A stretch of 64,000 bases of DNA from Rhizobium sp. BK418 (GCF_004341105.1 NZ_SLZK01000003.1:682001-746000), one strand, 5' to 3'; positions 41,038 to 50,217 are shown, counted from the stretch's first letter. Numbers and translations: made by a program. The notes: generated by a model not told the origin, from the sequence alone.

Positions 41038-41817
41038 ATGCGTAATTTTCTGAAGATGGCACTGGTTGCCGGCGCAGTTTCGGCAATGGCTTATCCCTCG
41101 TTCTCGGCAGATTCGAAGCCAACCGTAGTGTTGGTGCATGGCGCTTTCGCCGATGCGTCGAGCTGGAACGGCGTCATCGAGAAGCTGGAAAAGGATGGTT
41201 ATCCTGTCATCGCCGTCGCCAATCCGCTTCGCGGAGTCAAGTCCGATGGCGACTATGTGAGGCGCGTCGTTGCGGGTGTCAAAACGTCTGTCGTTCTCGT
41301 CGGGCACTCCTATGGCGGCTCTGTGATCACGGAGGCTGCCTCTTCGGCAAACAATGTGAAATCCCTGGTCTATGTGGCCGCATTTGCACCGGATAGCGGG
41401 GAAACGGCTGCATCGCTGTCGGGCAAATTTCCGGGAGGCACGCTGGCTTCCGCGCTTGCCGAACCCGTTGCGCTCGATAGCGGCGTCAAGGACCTCTATA
41501 TCGATCAGACCAAGTTCCATGATCAGTTCGCAGCCGATGTGCCGGAAGACGAGGCCCGGCTGATGGCGGCGACGCAGCGTCCGATCACCGATGCGGCGCT
41601 CAATGAGGCAAGTGACAAGGCCGCCTGGAAGACGATCCCGGCCTATTTCGTCTACGGCGATGCGGACAAGAACATTCCCGCAAAGGCCCTGCAGTGGATG
41701 GCCGACCGCGCTCACTCGAAGGACACGGTCGTCGTGCCTGGCGCATCCCACGTCGTCATGGTCTCGCATCCCGACAAGGTCGCGGAGCTGATCGAAAAGG
41801 CAGCTGCAAGCAACTAG
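41038..41817 (+). CDS. Secreted alpha/beta hydrolase
   Basis: A 259-residue alpha/beta hydrolase with a signal peptide (FLKMALVAGAVSAMAYPSFSA). The oxyanion/N-terminal motif is VLVHGAFADASSW, the nucleophile elbow is LVGHSYGGSV (Ser), the acid is in YFVYGDADKNIP and the catalytic His in PGASHVVMVSHPD. It belongs to the EstC-like group that acts on small esters or similar; substrate unknown. ATG at 41038 with AAAGGA upstream is chosen. A perfect MarR/OhrR-like palindrome precedes it. Confidence 0.88.
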   Translation: MRNFLKMALVAGAVSAMAYPSFSADSKPTVVLVHGAFADASSWNGVIEKLEKDGYPVIAVANPLRGVKSDGDYVRRVVAGVKTSVVLVGHSYGGSVITEAASSANNVKSLVYVAAFAPDSGETAASLSGKFPGGTLASALAEPVALDSGVKDLYIDQTKFHDQFAADVPEDEARLMAATQRPITDAALNEASDKAAWKTIPAYFVYGDADKNIPAKALQWMADRAHSKDTVVVPGASHVVMVSHPDKVAELIEKAAASN

Positions 41818-41854
41818 TCAATGATGCGGCTCGCATGAGCCAGATCGAATCGAG

Positions 41855-41882
41855 ACGTGCCGGACTTTCCGCTCCGGCACGT
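41855..41882. repeat. Inverted repeat after the alpha/beta hydrolase
   Basis: Nine-bp arms ACGTGCCGG (41855-41863) and CCGGCACGT (41874-41882) form a strong hairpin 38 bp after the stop. There is no T-run, so termination is possible but not clear. Confidence 0.5.
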
Positions 41883-41942
41883 CAGCGGTAGCGGTGAATT
41901 TCCGCCTTGCCTATGCGAGGCGAATCCTGCCAAGTCGCTTTC

Positions 41943-43070
41943 ATGCAATTCGCCCCTCAACAGGATGAAGCCCTGAAGGCCGTTTCGAACTGGCTGAAGG
42001 AGGGCAGGTCGCCGCTCTTCCGTCTGTTCGGCTATGCCGGAACGGGCAAGACGACGCTTGCCAAGCATTTTGCCGAGCATGTGGATGGCGACGTGCTGTT
42101 CGCCGCCTTCACCGGCAAGGCCGCACAGGTGCTGCGCTCCCGCGGGGCATCGAATGCGAAGACCATCCATTCGCTGATCTACCGGCCACGTGGCGAGGAA
42201 GAGGTGGAGGACGAGGAGACCGGCAAGACCTCGATTGCGCCGATGTTTTCGATTAACCGCCAAAGCCCGGTCGCCAAAGCGGCGCTCATCATCGTCGACG
42301 AATGCTCGATGGTCGACGAGGCGCTGGGCAAGGACCTGATGAGCTTCGGCACACCAATCCTCGTGCTCGGCGATCCCGGCCAGCTGCCGCCGGTATCGGG
42401 CGGCGGCTACTTCACCAATCAGGAGCCGGATTATCTGTTGACCGATATCCACCGGCAGGCGCGAGATAATCCGATCATCCAGCTTGCCATGCAGGTGCGT
42501 GAGGGTAACGAGATCATGTATGGCGATTACGGCACGGCGCAGGTGATTTCGAAAAACGAGGTGACGCAGCCGCTCGTCATGGATGCCGACCAGGTGCTCG
42601 TCGGCACCAACAAGACACGCCGCCGCTATAATCAGCGCCTGCGCGAGCTGAAGGGCTTTACCACCGAGTATCCGCAGACGGGCGACAAGCTGGTCTGTCT
42701 GCGCAACGATCCAGCCAAGGGCCTCCTCAACGGTTCGCTCTGGCAGGTCATGACCTCTTCGAAGGAAACGACGAAGCCCGGCATCAATCTGCTTGTTCGC
42801 CCCGAAGACGATGACATGGATCGAGGTGCCGCCAAGATCAAGCTGCTCAAGCAGGCTTTCGAAAATGTCGAAGGCGAGATCCCCTGGAATACTCGCAAGC
42901 GCTATGACGAATTCGATTACGGCTATGCGCTGACGGTCCACAAGGCGCAGGGTTCGCAGTGGAACAATGTCGTGCTGTTCGACGAAAGCTGGGCCTTCCG
43001 AGATACACGCGAGCGCTGGCTCTATACGGCGATCACACGTGCGGCGGAGACGCTGACGATCGTCCGTTGA
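41943..43070 (+). CDS. RecD-like superfamily-1 DNA helicase
   Basis: A 375-residue SF1 helicase of the compact AAA_30/UvrD_C_2 type. Walker A is FGYAGTGKTTLA (residues 29-40), Walker B IIVDECSMVDE, motif III LVLGDPGQLPPVSGG, and the C-terminal motif LTVHKAQGSQWNNVVLFDES with TAITRAAETL. This resembles the helicase core of RecD2 and of phage Dda-type proteins, without RecBC partners nearby. ATG at 41943 begins MQFAPQQDEAL. Role in repair or replication restart is inferred. Confidence 0.88.
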   Translation: MQFAPQQDEALKAVSNWLKEGRSPLFRLFGYAGTGKTTLAKHFAEHVDGDVLFAAFTGKAAQVLRSRGASNAKTIHSLIYRPRGEEEVEDEETGKTSIAPMFSINRQSPVAKAALIIVDECSMVDEALGKDLMSFGTPILVLGDPGQLPPVSGGGYFTNQEPDYLLTDIHRQARDNPIIQLAMQVREGNEIMYGDYGTAQVISKNEVTQPLVMDADQVLVGTNKTRRRYNQRLRELKGFTTEYPQTGDKLVCLRNDPAKGLLNGSLWQVMTSSKETTKPGINLLVRPEDDDMDRGAAKIKLLKQAFENVEGEIPWNTRKRYDEFDYGYALTVHKAQGSQWNNVVLFDESWAFRDTRERWLYTAITRAAETLTIVR

Positions 43071-43115
43071 GTATTTCTGCTCCCGCGCGCAGGCAACCGG
43101 TGGCGGCCGGGGAGA

Positions 43116-43808
43116 TCAGGCCTGCACGACGCCGAGGAGAACCGCCTTGGCAATTGCCTGGAAGCGGTTGTTGGCGTGGAACTTCAGGATGATATCAGCT
43201 TCCAGAGCACGCGCTTCCTCATGCTTGAGGTCGAGCGCGCGGGCGATGCGCGGCGTTGAATATCCCTCGGCCATCAGCTCCAGGCACTGACGCTCCTGAT
43301 CGGTCAGGTTTGCCGGATCCCTGTTGTCGTTGATCGGCGGCAGGTCGAGGCTGGCGTCGTAGTCGAGAAGGTCGCTCACCTGCTGCAGCTGCCGGTGCAG
43401 CGTCGACATTTCGGCCGTCAGCTCCCGCTTGCGTTGGGAAAGGGCGTCATGGAAAATCGATTCGGCCTCTTCCTGTGAGGCTGCACCGCGCAAAACGTCC
43501 ATCAATTCCTGGATGACGGCGATCGGCATGCCGGTTTCGCGGCAGACGGTGATGACCGCCATGCGCATGACGTCATCCTGATCGTAAACGCGCATCAGGC
43601 CGATGCGGTTTGCGGAAATCAGGCCTTTTTCCTCGTAGAAATGCAACGTCCGGTGGGTGACACCGAAAGCATTTGCCATGTCGGCGATGGGCACTTGACC
43701 TTGTGGGAGATCCGGCGGCAAAGCGGCCGAAGGCAGGAACCGGTATTTCGACCGGGCCTCCGAAGCGATACCGGCGGCAGCAAACAGGCGTTTGGAACCG
43801 TCTGGCAT
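43116..43808 (-). CDS. MerR-LuxR double helix-turn-helix regulator
   Basis: A 230-residue regulator with two DNA-binding domains. Residues about 38-105 are a MerR-type winged helix (IADMANAFGVTHRTLHFYEEKGLI, then RMAVITVCRETGMPIAVIQELMDVLRG, in part), followed by a dimerisation coiled coil (about 115-155). Residues about 165-230 are a LuxR/GerE-type helix-turn-helix: NLTDQERQCLELMAEGYSTPRIARAL, ending FHANNRFQAIAKAVLLGVVQ. AGGAGGG lies close before the ATG at 43808; a GTG at 43835 is an alternative. Convergent with the helicase. Target unknown. Confidence 0.82.
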   Translation of the reverse strand: MPDGSKRLFAAAGIASEARSKYRFLPSAALPPDLPQGQVPIADMANAFGVTHRTLHFYEEKGLISANRIGLMRVYDQDDVMRMAVITVCRETGMPIAVIQELMDVLRGAASQEEAESIFHDALSQRKRELTAEMSTLHRQLQQVSDLLDYDASLDLPPINDNRDPANLTDQERQCLELMAEGYSTPRIARALDLKHEEARALEADIILKFHANNRFQAIAKAVLLGVVQA

Positions 43809-44255
43809 GAACCCTCCTGGGGCAGCTAGTTGCACCTCATGCGGTTTGCCAATTGCTTCCGGAGCGCAGCGAGTGGGGTTTCCTCAAGCGTTCTTAATTC
43901 TTGGAAGAAGCAGGACTCGGCGTACTTACTCGTTACGCAGCGCCCACACTATGCGCGGACGGTCTCTTTTATAAGTGCTAAAAATAACCGTTTTTAAATG
44001 GGATAGCAACGTTCTGACGCCTCCATCCATCCCCTCGTCTGACATGTGGTATAGACGCACCATATGGTTTGCCGCCGCTGACGGATGATCTTCGCAGCAA
44101 ACGGGAATTATTGTTTCCGGTACGCATGTGACGCGAGTGGCTATGAAGGGCGCAGCCATTACCGTTCGGCGTGGATGCATGTGCGAATCTCATTGGCCTT
44201 CACAGGCGGCTTGGCTTAAAAGCAGGCTCAGTCTCCACCGCTGATGGATCATGCC
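43809..44255. other. 447-bp intergenic region between the MerR-LuxR gene and pdxJ
   Basis: Short open frames here have no ribosome site or family similarity. I see GGAAT-TATTGT-TTCC-like symmetry near 44102-44118 and AT-rich promoter-like stretches (CTTTTATAAGTGC at about 43967), but no supported gene or RNA. Confidence 0.5.
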
Positions 44256-45008
44256 ATGCCTGCCAAACTTTCCGTGAACCTCAATGCCATCGCCATGCTG
44301 CGCAACCGTCGCGATCTGCCCTGGCCGAGCGTGGAAGGGCTCGGGCGCATCGCGCTCCAGGCGGGGGCCTCAGGTCTAACCGTGCATCCGCGGCCGGATC
44401 AGCGGCATATCCGCTTTTCCGACCTGCCTGTGATCCGCAACCTGATCGACGACGAATTCCCGGAAGCCGAATTCAATATCGAGGGCTATCCGACCGAGGA
44501 GTTTCTGGAGCTTTGCGCTGCTGCTGCGCCGGAGCAGGTGACGCTGGTACCCGATGATCCCTCGCAGGCGACCTCCGACCACGGCTGGGATTTTCGCAAG
44601 CATCAGGCGTTCCTCACCGATGTCGTGTCGCGGCTGAAGAAGATGGGATGCCGCGTTTCGCTCTTTGCCGATGGTGACGGCGACGCAGAGGCGGTGAAGC
44701 TCGCGAAGGCGACGGGTGCCGATCGAATCGAGCTATATACCGGGCCCTATGGCGGCTGCTATGATGCGCCCGAAAGGGTTGGGCCGATCCTCGATGGGCT
44801 CGGTAAGACTGCAGATGCGGCGATTGCCTTGGGACTGGCGGTGAATGCCGGCCATGACCTGACGGTGGCAAACCTGCCTGCGCTGGTGAAGCGTATTCCC
44901 GGCCTTGCGGAAGTATCGATCGGCCACGGGCTGACGGCCGATGCGCTGGAATACGGCATGGCGGAAACGGTGCGCCGCTTCTGCCGGGCCTGCGGCCAGA
45001 AAATCTGA
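44256..45008 (+). CDS. pdxJ: Pyridoxine 5'-phosphate synthase
   Basis: A 250-residue PdxJ, a TIM-barrel enzyme that makes pyridoxine 5'-phosphate from 1-deoxyxylulose 5-phosphate and 3-amino-1-hydroxyacetone phosphate. Diagnostic segments are [47 protein letters not shown] and VNAGHDLT, with [11 protein letters not shown] near the end. ATG at 44256 (MPAKLSVN) is the family start. Slightly longer insertions than E. coli PdxJ are visible, as in other alphaproteobacteria. Confidence 0.96.
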   Translation: MPAKLSVNLNAIAMLRNRRDLPWPSVEGLGRIALQAGASGLTVHPRPDQRHIRFSDLPVIRNLIDDEFPEAEFNIEGYPTEEFLELCAAAAPEQVTLVPDDPSQATSDHGWDFRKHQAFLTDVVSRLKKMGCRVSLFADGDGDAEAVKLAKATGADRIELYTGPYGGCYDAPERVGPILDGLGKTADAAIALGLAVNAGHDLTVANLPALVKRIPGLAEVSIGHGLTADALEYGMAETVRRFCRACGQKI

Positions 45009-45069
45009 AAGAAGAGGCCTGCCGCGGTGGATGCAGGGCAGGCCCAAAGTCACCTCGGGCGGGGTCGGC

Positions 45070-45951
45070 TCAGGCTGACAGCGCGGCCTTGTTGGCGACG
45101 AAATAATCCTTGAGCGTCTGAGGCTCTCTGCCCGTCAGCCTCGTGAAATCGTCGGTGACGATATCGAATTTGCCGGCGCGGATATTGGCGTCGGCGGAGA
45201 CCAGCATGTCGGCTACGAAGCCCGGCAGGCCGGCACCGCGCATGCCCTGGCCGAGCTGCTCGTCGTTTACGGGAACGACGTCCAGCGGCTTGCCGGTGGC
45301 TTCGGTGGCGATCGCGGCGATTTCCTTTGGAGTCAGCGACTGCTTGCCCGTCAGCGTATAGATGCCGGTGCTTCCGGCGGCGAGGACCGAGGCGATGGCG
45401 AGCGCGCAGTCATCACGCGAGATGGTCGAGATTTTGCCGTCGCCGGCCGAGGTGAACCATTTTCCGGCCTGCAGATTGTGCGGCATGCTGTGCAGGTAGT
45501 TATCGTGATACCAGGCGTCGCGGACGATCGCGTAAGGGATGTCGCTCTCCTTGATGGCGTTTTCGGTGCCGAGATGGTCGGGCGCGAAGGTGACGAGCGA
45601 ATTATCCGGGGAAGGCATGGAAGTGTAGGCGATGTGCTTCACGCCGGCCTTCACGGCAGCGGCAACGGCTGCCTTGTGCTGCGTCAGGCGCTTGCCGGGC
45701 GTATCCAGCGCATCGGTGCTGATGATCAGCAGGCGGTCGACGCCGGCAAAGGCTGCTTCGAGACTGGCGGCGTCATCAAAATCCGCTTTTCGGGTGATGA
45801 CCCCTTTGGCGGCGAGGGTGGCGAGCTTCTCCGGGCTGCGGGTCGCGGCGACGATATTGGCCGGGGCGACCCTGTAGTTTTCGATCAGGTGATGGATGAC
45901 GCGCTGGCCGAGCTGGCCTGCAGCGCCGGTGACGAGAATGGTTTCGCTCAT
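45070..45951 (-). CDS. QorB-like NAD(P)H:quinone oxidoreductase (SDR)
   Basis: A 293-residue atypical SDR/NmrA-like protein close to QorB (YtfG). The Rossmann motif is ILVTGAAGQLGQRVI; TRSPEKLATLAAKGV and KHIAYTSMPSPDNS follow the QOR2 pattern. It reduces quinones with NADPH. Its start is 119 bp from a divergent HxlR gene, the arrangement of E. coli qorB and its regulator ytfH. Confidence 0.9.
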   Translation of the reverse strand: MSETILVTGAAGQLGQRVIHHLIENYRVAPANIVAATRSPEKLATLAAKGVITRKADFDDAASLEAAFAGVDRLLIISTDALDTPGKRLTQHKAAVAAAVKAGVKHIAYTSMPSPDNSLVTFAPDHLGTENAIKESDIPYAIVRDAWYHDNYLHSMPHNLQAGKWFTSAGDGKISTISRDDCALAIASVLAAGSTGIYTLTGKQSLTPKEIAAIATEATGKPLDVVPVNDEQLGQGMRGAGLPGFVADMLVSADANIRAGKFDIVTDDFTRLTGREPQTLKDYFVANKAALSA

Positions 45952-46070
45952 AGTATCCTCTAGTGGTTGATAGGTGGTCTCAAAAAGAGAGTAGCACTAG
46001 AATAGGAATTGACTTCAGCCTGTAAAGAAGGCAGTTTTTCGGGAGTTCGTTACTAAAAAGGAACCAGCTC

Positions 46071-46484
46071 GTGGCCGGAACCATTCTCAATCTCAAGGCG
46101 AGAACGTCGGGTGCGCGGCGCGAAATCGACCTTGCCGGTCTGGATTTTACTAATTGCCCTGTCAGAGACGTGTTGCAGAAGATTGGCGGCAAATGGTCGA
46201 CGCTGCTGCTCGAGGCGCTGGCCAAGCAGCCCTATCGTTTCGGGGAATTGCGCCGGATGATCCCGGATATTTCCCAGCGCATGCTGACGCAGTCTCTGCG
46301 CGACCTGCAGCGGGACGGCTATATCGAGCGGGAGGTTTTTCCGACGAAGCCGCCGAGTGTCGAATACCGGATGACCGAGCTTGGGCGGTCGCTCTACACA
46401 GTGCTGTCGCAGCTTCTGAACTGGGCGGAGGCGAACCATGACGAGGTTCGCGCCGCACGGCTGCGGTTCGACTCAGAAGAATGA
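46071..46484 (+). CDS. HxlR-family transcriptional regulator (QorR-like)
   Basis: A 137-residue HxlR regulator. [24 protein letters not shown] contains the conserved Cys that in HxlR/QorR proteins senses electrophiles, followed by the [24 protein letters not shown]. The GTG start at 46071 has AAAGGA eight bases upstream. Divergent from the qorB-like gene, which it probably represses. Confidence 0.9.
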   Translation: MAGTILNLKARTSGARREIDLAGLDFTNCPVRDVLQKIGGKWSTLLLEALAKQPYRFGELRRMIPDISQRMLTQSLRDLQRDGYIEREVFPTKPPSVEYRMTELGRSLYTVLSQLLNWAEANHDEVRAARLRFDSEE

Positions 46485-46525
46485 GAGACCGGATCAGGCG
46501 GGCATTCCGCCTGATCCGGATTTGA

Positions 46526-47734
46526 TTACTTCTCGCGGCCTTCCGTCAGGAAGAATAGGAAGGCGATGGCCGGGAAGCAGAAGCCGATCCACGCTGCCAT
46601 GTTCCATCCACCGGTTGCATAAGCCCAGCCGCCGAGTGCAGAGCCAATCGCGCCCCCGGTGAAGAAAGTCGCCATGAACAGACCGTTCAGGCGGCCGCGA
46701 TGTTCCGGGCTCAGCCCGTAGATGGCGCGCTGGCCGCAGACGAGGTTGGTCGTCACACCGAAATCCAGAAGGATCGCAGCAGCCGTCAGCAGGACCAGCG
46801 CCATCAGTGAGCCGTCGGTGGCGAACTGGCTGATGAGGAAGGACCCCATGCCAAGCAGCATCGCGAGCGTGGAGGCGACTTTCGTCAGGCCTCGATCGGC
46901 CAGGCGGCCGGCGATCGGCGAGGCGATGGCGCCGGCAGCGCCCGCCAGAGCGAAGAGGGCTATGCCACTCTGCGATATGCCGAAAGCGGGGCTTGCGAGC
47001 AGCAGTGGTGCGGTCGTCCAGAACAGACTGAAAGCGCCGAACATGCCTGCCTGATAGAGAGCACGGCGCTGCAGCACGCGTGAGTTCAGCGCCAGATGGC
47101 CCATTGAGGCCAGCAGTTCACCATAACGCAGCTTGGTATGGGGGATGCGGACCGGCAGGTTGGCGCGCAGGACGATGCCGAGCGCAATCATGACGGCGGC
47201 GGTGACGTAATAGACCATGTGCCAGGACGAGGCTTCGGCAACGAGGCTGGCAAAGGGGCGGGCGAGCATGATGCCACAGAGCAGGCCGCTCATGACATTG
47301 CCGACGACCTGGCCGCGTGTCGCATCCGGCGCCATGCTGGCGGCGAAGGGAACGAGGACCTGCGCTGCGACCGAGGCGAGGCCGATACAAAGCGACGCTG
47401 TCAGGAACATGCCGGGCGTGGAGGAGAAGGCCGCACCGATGAGCGCAAGTGCGGAGCCGACCGTCAGCGTCAGGATGAGACGGCGATTTTCAAAGAGGTC
47501 GGCAAGCGGCACCAGAAGCAGAAGGCCGAGACCGTAGCCGATCTGCGTCAGCGTGACGATCAGGCCGGTTGCGGCAGGCGAGAAGCCGAGATCGGCGCTG
47601 ATCAGGCCAGCAAGCGGCTGGCCGTAATAGAGGTTGGCGGCCACGAAGCCGCACGAGGCTGCAAAAAGGAAGGTTAGCCAGGGGGATAGGGCTCGGGGCA
47701 TGGCCGCATCCGGCGTGGTGGCTGAAACACTCAT
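46526..47734 (-). CDS. MFS transporter
   Basis: A 402-residue major-facilitator transporter with 12 predicted helices. AANLYYGQPLAGLI is near helix 1, and LVPLADLFENRR is the loop 2-3 signature. It resembles the YdhP/AraJ-like efflux group. ATG at 47734 (MSVSATTPD) is preferred over an upstream start at 47746. It is downstream of a TetR gene in the same orientation, a frequent drug-efflux arrangement. Substrate unknown. Confidence 0.9.
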   Translation of the reverse strand: MSVSATTPDAAMPRALSPWLTFLFAASCGFVAANLYYGQPLAGLISADLGFSPAATGLIVTLTQIGYGLGLLLLVPLADLFENRRLILTLTVGSALALIGAAFSSTPGMFLTASLCIGLASVAAQVLVPFAASMAPDATRGQVVGNVMSGLLCGIMLARPFASLVAEASSWHMVYYVTAAVMIALGIVLRANLPVRIPHTKLRYGELLASMGHLALNSRVLQRRALYQAGMFGAFSLFWTTAPLLLASPAFGISQSGIALFALAGAAGAIASPIAGRLADRGLTKVASTLAMLLGMGSFLISQFATDGSLMALVLLTAAAILLDFGVTTNLVCGQRAIYGLSPEHRGRLNGLFMATFFTGGAIGSALGGWAYATGGWNMAAWIGFCFPAIAFLFFLTEGREK

Positions 47735-47827
47735 CAGAAACTCCAATAGGCAATGATCGGGAGGATTGAATGCAATTTAATCGTCTGTCGCCACCCGATC
47801 CCTGATCGGATGCCGATATTTATGTCG

Positions 47828-48454
47828 TCACGTCACGAGCCGCATCGCAGCTTCGGCCGCAGCCATCATCTCTTCCTCGCCGCGTCCCGTCCTCCCGATG
47901 ACGCGGAAGCCCTTGGTAAGGCAGAGAAAGGTGAGGGCCGTGGCATCTGCGTCCACGCCAAGCGGAATGGTGCCATCGGCTTGACCGATGCGGATGAGAT
48001 CGGCCATCAGCTTTTCGTCTGCGGAAAAGGCGGCGGCCACGTGCTCCGCCGTGTCCTGGTCCAGCAGGGAAATATCGTTCGCACCGCCGACGACGAGACA
48101 GCCCTTGAGGCCGGCTTCGCCATGGGAAAGCTCGGCATAATACAGCACCATCTGGAAAACCTTTTCGCGGCCGGTCTTTGCGGCTGCAATCCTGGCTTCC
48201 AGGCGGCCACGGCCGAGCTGACGATAGCGCTTGAAGGCGGCAAGGAAGATACCGCGTTTGTCCTTGAACGCCTTATAGACACTGCCTGAGGCAAGGCCCA
48301 TGGCTTCGGTGAGTTCGCTGATGGAGGCAGCATGATAGCCGCGCTCTGAGAAGACGCGCAGCGCAGCATCGAGTGCAGCGTCCATGTCGAACGCGCGCGG
48401 GCGGCCACGGCTGCGGGTTTTGGTGTCGGGTGTCGTAGGGTCGGCAAGTGTCAT
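47828..48454 (-). CDS. TetR-family transcriptional regulator
   Basis: A 208-residue TetR regulator. The N-terminal HTH spans about 25-70 (ALRVFSERGYHAASISELTEAMGLASGSVYKAFKDK, in part) and the C-terminal ligand domain follows. ATG at 48454 is chosen. A 16-bp palindrome lies 13 bp upstream of the start, and the MFS gene is 93 bp downstream on the same strand, so it probably controls itself and the transporter. Confidence 0.92.
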   Translation of the reverse strand: MTLADPTTPDTKTRSRGRPRAFDMDAALDAALRVFSERGYHAASISELTEAMGLASGSVYKAFKDKRGIFLAAFKRYRQLGRGRLEARIAAAKTGREKVFQMVLYYAELSHGEAGLKGCLVVGGANDISLLDQDTAEHVAAAFSADEKLMADLIRIGQADGTIPLGVDADATALTFLCLTKGFRVIGRTGRGEEEMMAAAEAAMRLVT

Positions 48455-48466
48455 GCCGATCAATTA

Positions 48467-48482
48467 GGAAATGATCGTTTCC
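48467..48482. promoter_or_regulatory. Candidate TetR operator
   Basis: GGAAATGATCGTTTCC is a 16-bp palindrome with one mismatched pair, just upstream of the tetR-type gene. ATGATCG recurs near the MFS start (about 47752-47760), suggesting a weaker second site. Confidence 0.5.
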
Positions 48483-48514
48483 AAATCAAGTGAAATTTTC
48501 GCGACGCAGCAAAA

Positions 48515-49432
48515 TCAGAGATCGAGCACCCAGGTTTGGCCGTTGGCCTCCGGACCGAACATCCTGTGTCTCTCCTCGGAGACAAGCCGGAAACCGGCTT
48601 TCTGGTAGATGGCGCGGGCCGCATGCAGGATGTCGTTGGTCCAGAGCGAAATCTGCCGGTAGCCTTTGCGGCGCGAGAAGGCGATGCATTCATCGACGAG
48701 TTGCCTGCCGAGGCCAAGACCACGGGCGGCCTTGTCGACATAGAGCAGCCGGAGTTTAGCAACGCCGTCGCCGCCATTGGTGATCAGCACGGAGCCGAGA
48801 TTGATGCCGCCGCGCTCGGCGATCCAGCAATATTCCATCTCGGGATCGAAATTTGCGAGGAACTTGCCGGCGACTTCGGCGACCAGCCCTTCGAAGCGCA
48901 GGTCCCAACCATATTCCTCGGCATAGAAACGCCCTTGGCTCTGGACGATCCAGCCGATGTCGCCGGCGCGATGCGGGCGGATGATCGCGGCGGCGGGTTT
49001 TGCCTGCGGATCCAGGATAGAACGGATGGTCCGCATGGCGGCAACGGCTGCCTGCGCTTCGCCATCGGCCAAAGTGTCGAAACGGGCGGCGATCTGGGCA
49101 TTGGAGCGCTGGCCAAGCTCTTCGAACTGGGCGCGTCCCTTGCCGGTGACAGTGATGATCTGGCTGCGCTGGTCGGTCGGATCGGGCGATGTCTCGATGA
49201 AATCTTCTTCACGGAAGCGCTTGAGAATACGGCTCAGATAGGCGGGGTCGAGGTGCAGGTCCCGGGCGAGCAAACCGGCATTGACGCCGTCATGCGAGCC
49301 GATCTCGAAGAGCACGCGGGCATCGGTGAGCGTGAAGGGCGTGTCGAGATAGGCCTTGTTCAAGAGGCCGAGGAAGTTCGTGTAGAAGCGGTTGAAATCT
49401 CGGGCGGATTCGATGAGGGCGAGTTGGGTCAT
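48515..49432 (-). CDS. MarR regulator fused to a GNAT acetyltransferase
   Basis: A 305-residue fusion. Residues 1-140 are a MarR winged-helix domain (FTLTDARVLFEIGSHDGVNAGLLARDLHLDPAYLSRILKRF, in part). Residues about 150-305 are a GNAT acetyltransferase with the acetyl-CoA loop YVDKAARGLGLGRQLVDECI and closing YQKAGFRLVSEE. Such MarR-GNAT fusions occur in many bacteria and may couple gene control to acetylation. Its start codon directly follows a hairpin enclosing the ribosome site, and a MarR-type palindrome lies just upstream. Located between the TetR gene and a racemase on the same strand. Confidence 0.9.
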   Translation of the reverse strand: MTQLALIESARDFNRFYTNFLGLLNKAYLDTPFTLTDARVLFEIGSHDGVNAGLLARDLHLDPAYLSRILKRFREEDFIETSPDPTDQRSQIITVTGKGRAQFEELGQRSNAQIAARFDTLADGEAQAAVAAMRTIRSILDPQAKPAAAIIRPHRAGDIGWIVQSQGRFYAEEYGWDLRFEGLVAEVAGKFLANFDPEMEYCWIAERGGINLGSVLITNGGDGVAKLRLLYVDKAARGLGLGRQLVDECIAFSRRKGYRQISLWTNDILHAARAIYQKAGFRLVSEERHRMFGPEANGQTWVLDL

Positions 49433-49460
49433 GGCAGGGTCTCCTGATAGATACCCTGCC
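49433..49460 (-). promoter_or_regulatory. Hairpin enclosing the ribosome site of the MarR-GNAT gene
   Basis: On the minus strand GGCAGGGT (49460-49453), loop ATCTATCAGGAG, and ACCCTGCC (49440-49433) precede the ATG at 49432 without a gap. AGGAG, the only Shine-Dalgarno candidate, is in the loop and the 3' arm covers the space up to the start codon. It may also end transcription from the upstream racemase gene, but no T-run follows. Confidence 0.65.
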
Positions 49461-49464
49461 GCTT

Positions 49465-49485
49465 TTAATTGACTGAGTCAACTAA
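49465..49485. promoter_or_regulatory. MarR-type operator
   Basis: A perfect 13-bp core TTGACTGAGTCAA (49469-49481) extends to a 21-bp palindrome with one mismatched pair, of the size bound by MarR dimers. It lies 33 bp upstream of the MarR-GNAT start, suggesting autoregulation. Confidence 0.65.
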
Positions 49486-49494
49486 TTTGATGAC

Positions 49495-50217
49495 TTAGGC
49501 TGCATCCTCTTCATCCTCGGTCATCTCGCTTTCGAGTGCGAAATCGACGGCGGCGCAGGCATGGATCGCCGTCGTGTCGAAGCCGGGCAGGGGCAGGTGG
49601 TCGGGATCGAGGATCAGGCAGATCTCCGTGCAGCCGAGGATGATGCTGTCGGCACCCTTGGAACGGGCGCGTTCGATCACGGCCATCAGCTTCTCGCGCG
49701 AGCTGTCGAGCACCTTGCCGGCGCAGAGCTCGTTGAAGATGATGTCGTGGACCGTCGTGCGGTCGGCGGCATCAGGCACGACGATGTCGAGGCCGAGGCT
49801 CTTCATGCGACCGCTATAGAAGCCGTGCTCCATTGTGTAGCGCGTGGCGAGCAGCAGCGGGCGCTTGCAGCCGGCGGCGTGGATCGTCTTCGCGGTCTCG
49901 TCGATGATGTGGATCAGCGGCACGGAGATATGTGTAGCAACTTCCGGCGCGATCAGGTGCATTGTGTTGGTACAGATCAGCACGCAATCGGCGCCGCCGA
50001 TCTGCAGGCGCAGTGCGATGTCGCCGAGGCGCGAAGCGGCCATATCCCAGGCGCCGGCCTTCTGCAGGGCGACAATCTCCTCGAAATTCACCGAATGCAT
50101 GGTCAGTTCGGCGGAAGCGAGACCGCCCAGGCGCTCGCGCACCATTTCGTTGATGAGGCGGTAATAGACTGCCGAACTCTCAAAGCTCATGCCGCCGATC
50201 AGGCCGATTGTTTTCAT
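49495..50217 (-). CDS. Aspartate/glutamate racemase family protein
   Basis: A 240-residue PLP-independent amino acid racemase of the YgeA-like group. N-terminal KTIGLIGGMSFESSAVYYRLIN (in part) and catalytic cysteines Cys82 (LICTNTMH) and Cys196 (ILGCTEIC) are visible. It interconverts D- and L-aspartate, glutamate or a related amino acid. The divergent Lrp-type gene 154 bp away probably regulates it. The C-terminus ends in an acidic run. Confidence 0.9.
   Translation of the reverse strand: MKTIGLIGGMSFESSAVYYRLINEMVRERLGGLASAELTMHSVNFEEIVALQKAGAWDMAASRLGDIALRLQIGGADCVLICTNTMHLIAPEVATHISVPLIHIIDETAKTIHAAGCKRPLLLATRYTMEHGFYSGRMKSLGLDIVVPDAADRTTVHDIIFNELCAGKVLDSSREKLMAVIERARSKGADSIILGCTEICLILDPDHLPLPGFDTTAIHACAAVDFALESEMTEDEEDAA

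Noticed and set aside
43926..44193. Short minus-strand frames between the MerR-LuxR gene and pdxJ
   Set aside because: No ribosome site, no known domain, and composition typical of non-coding DNA.
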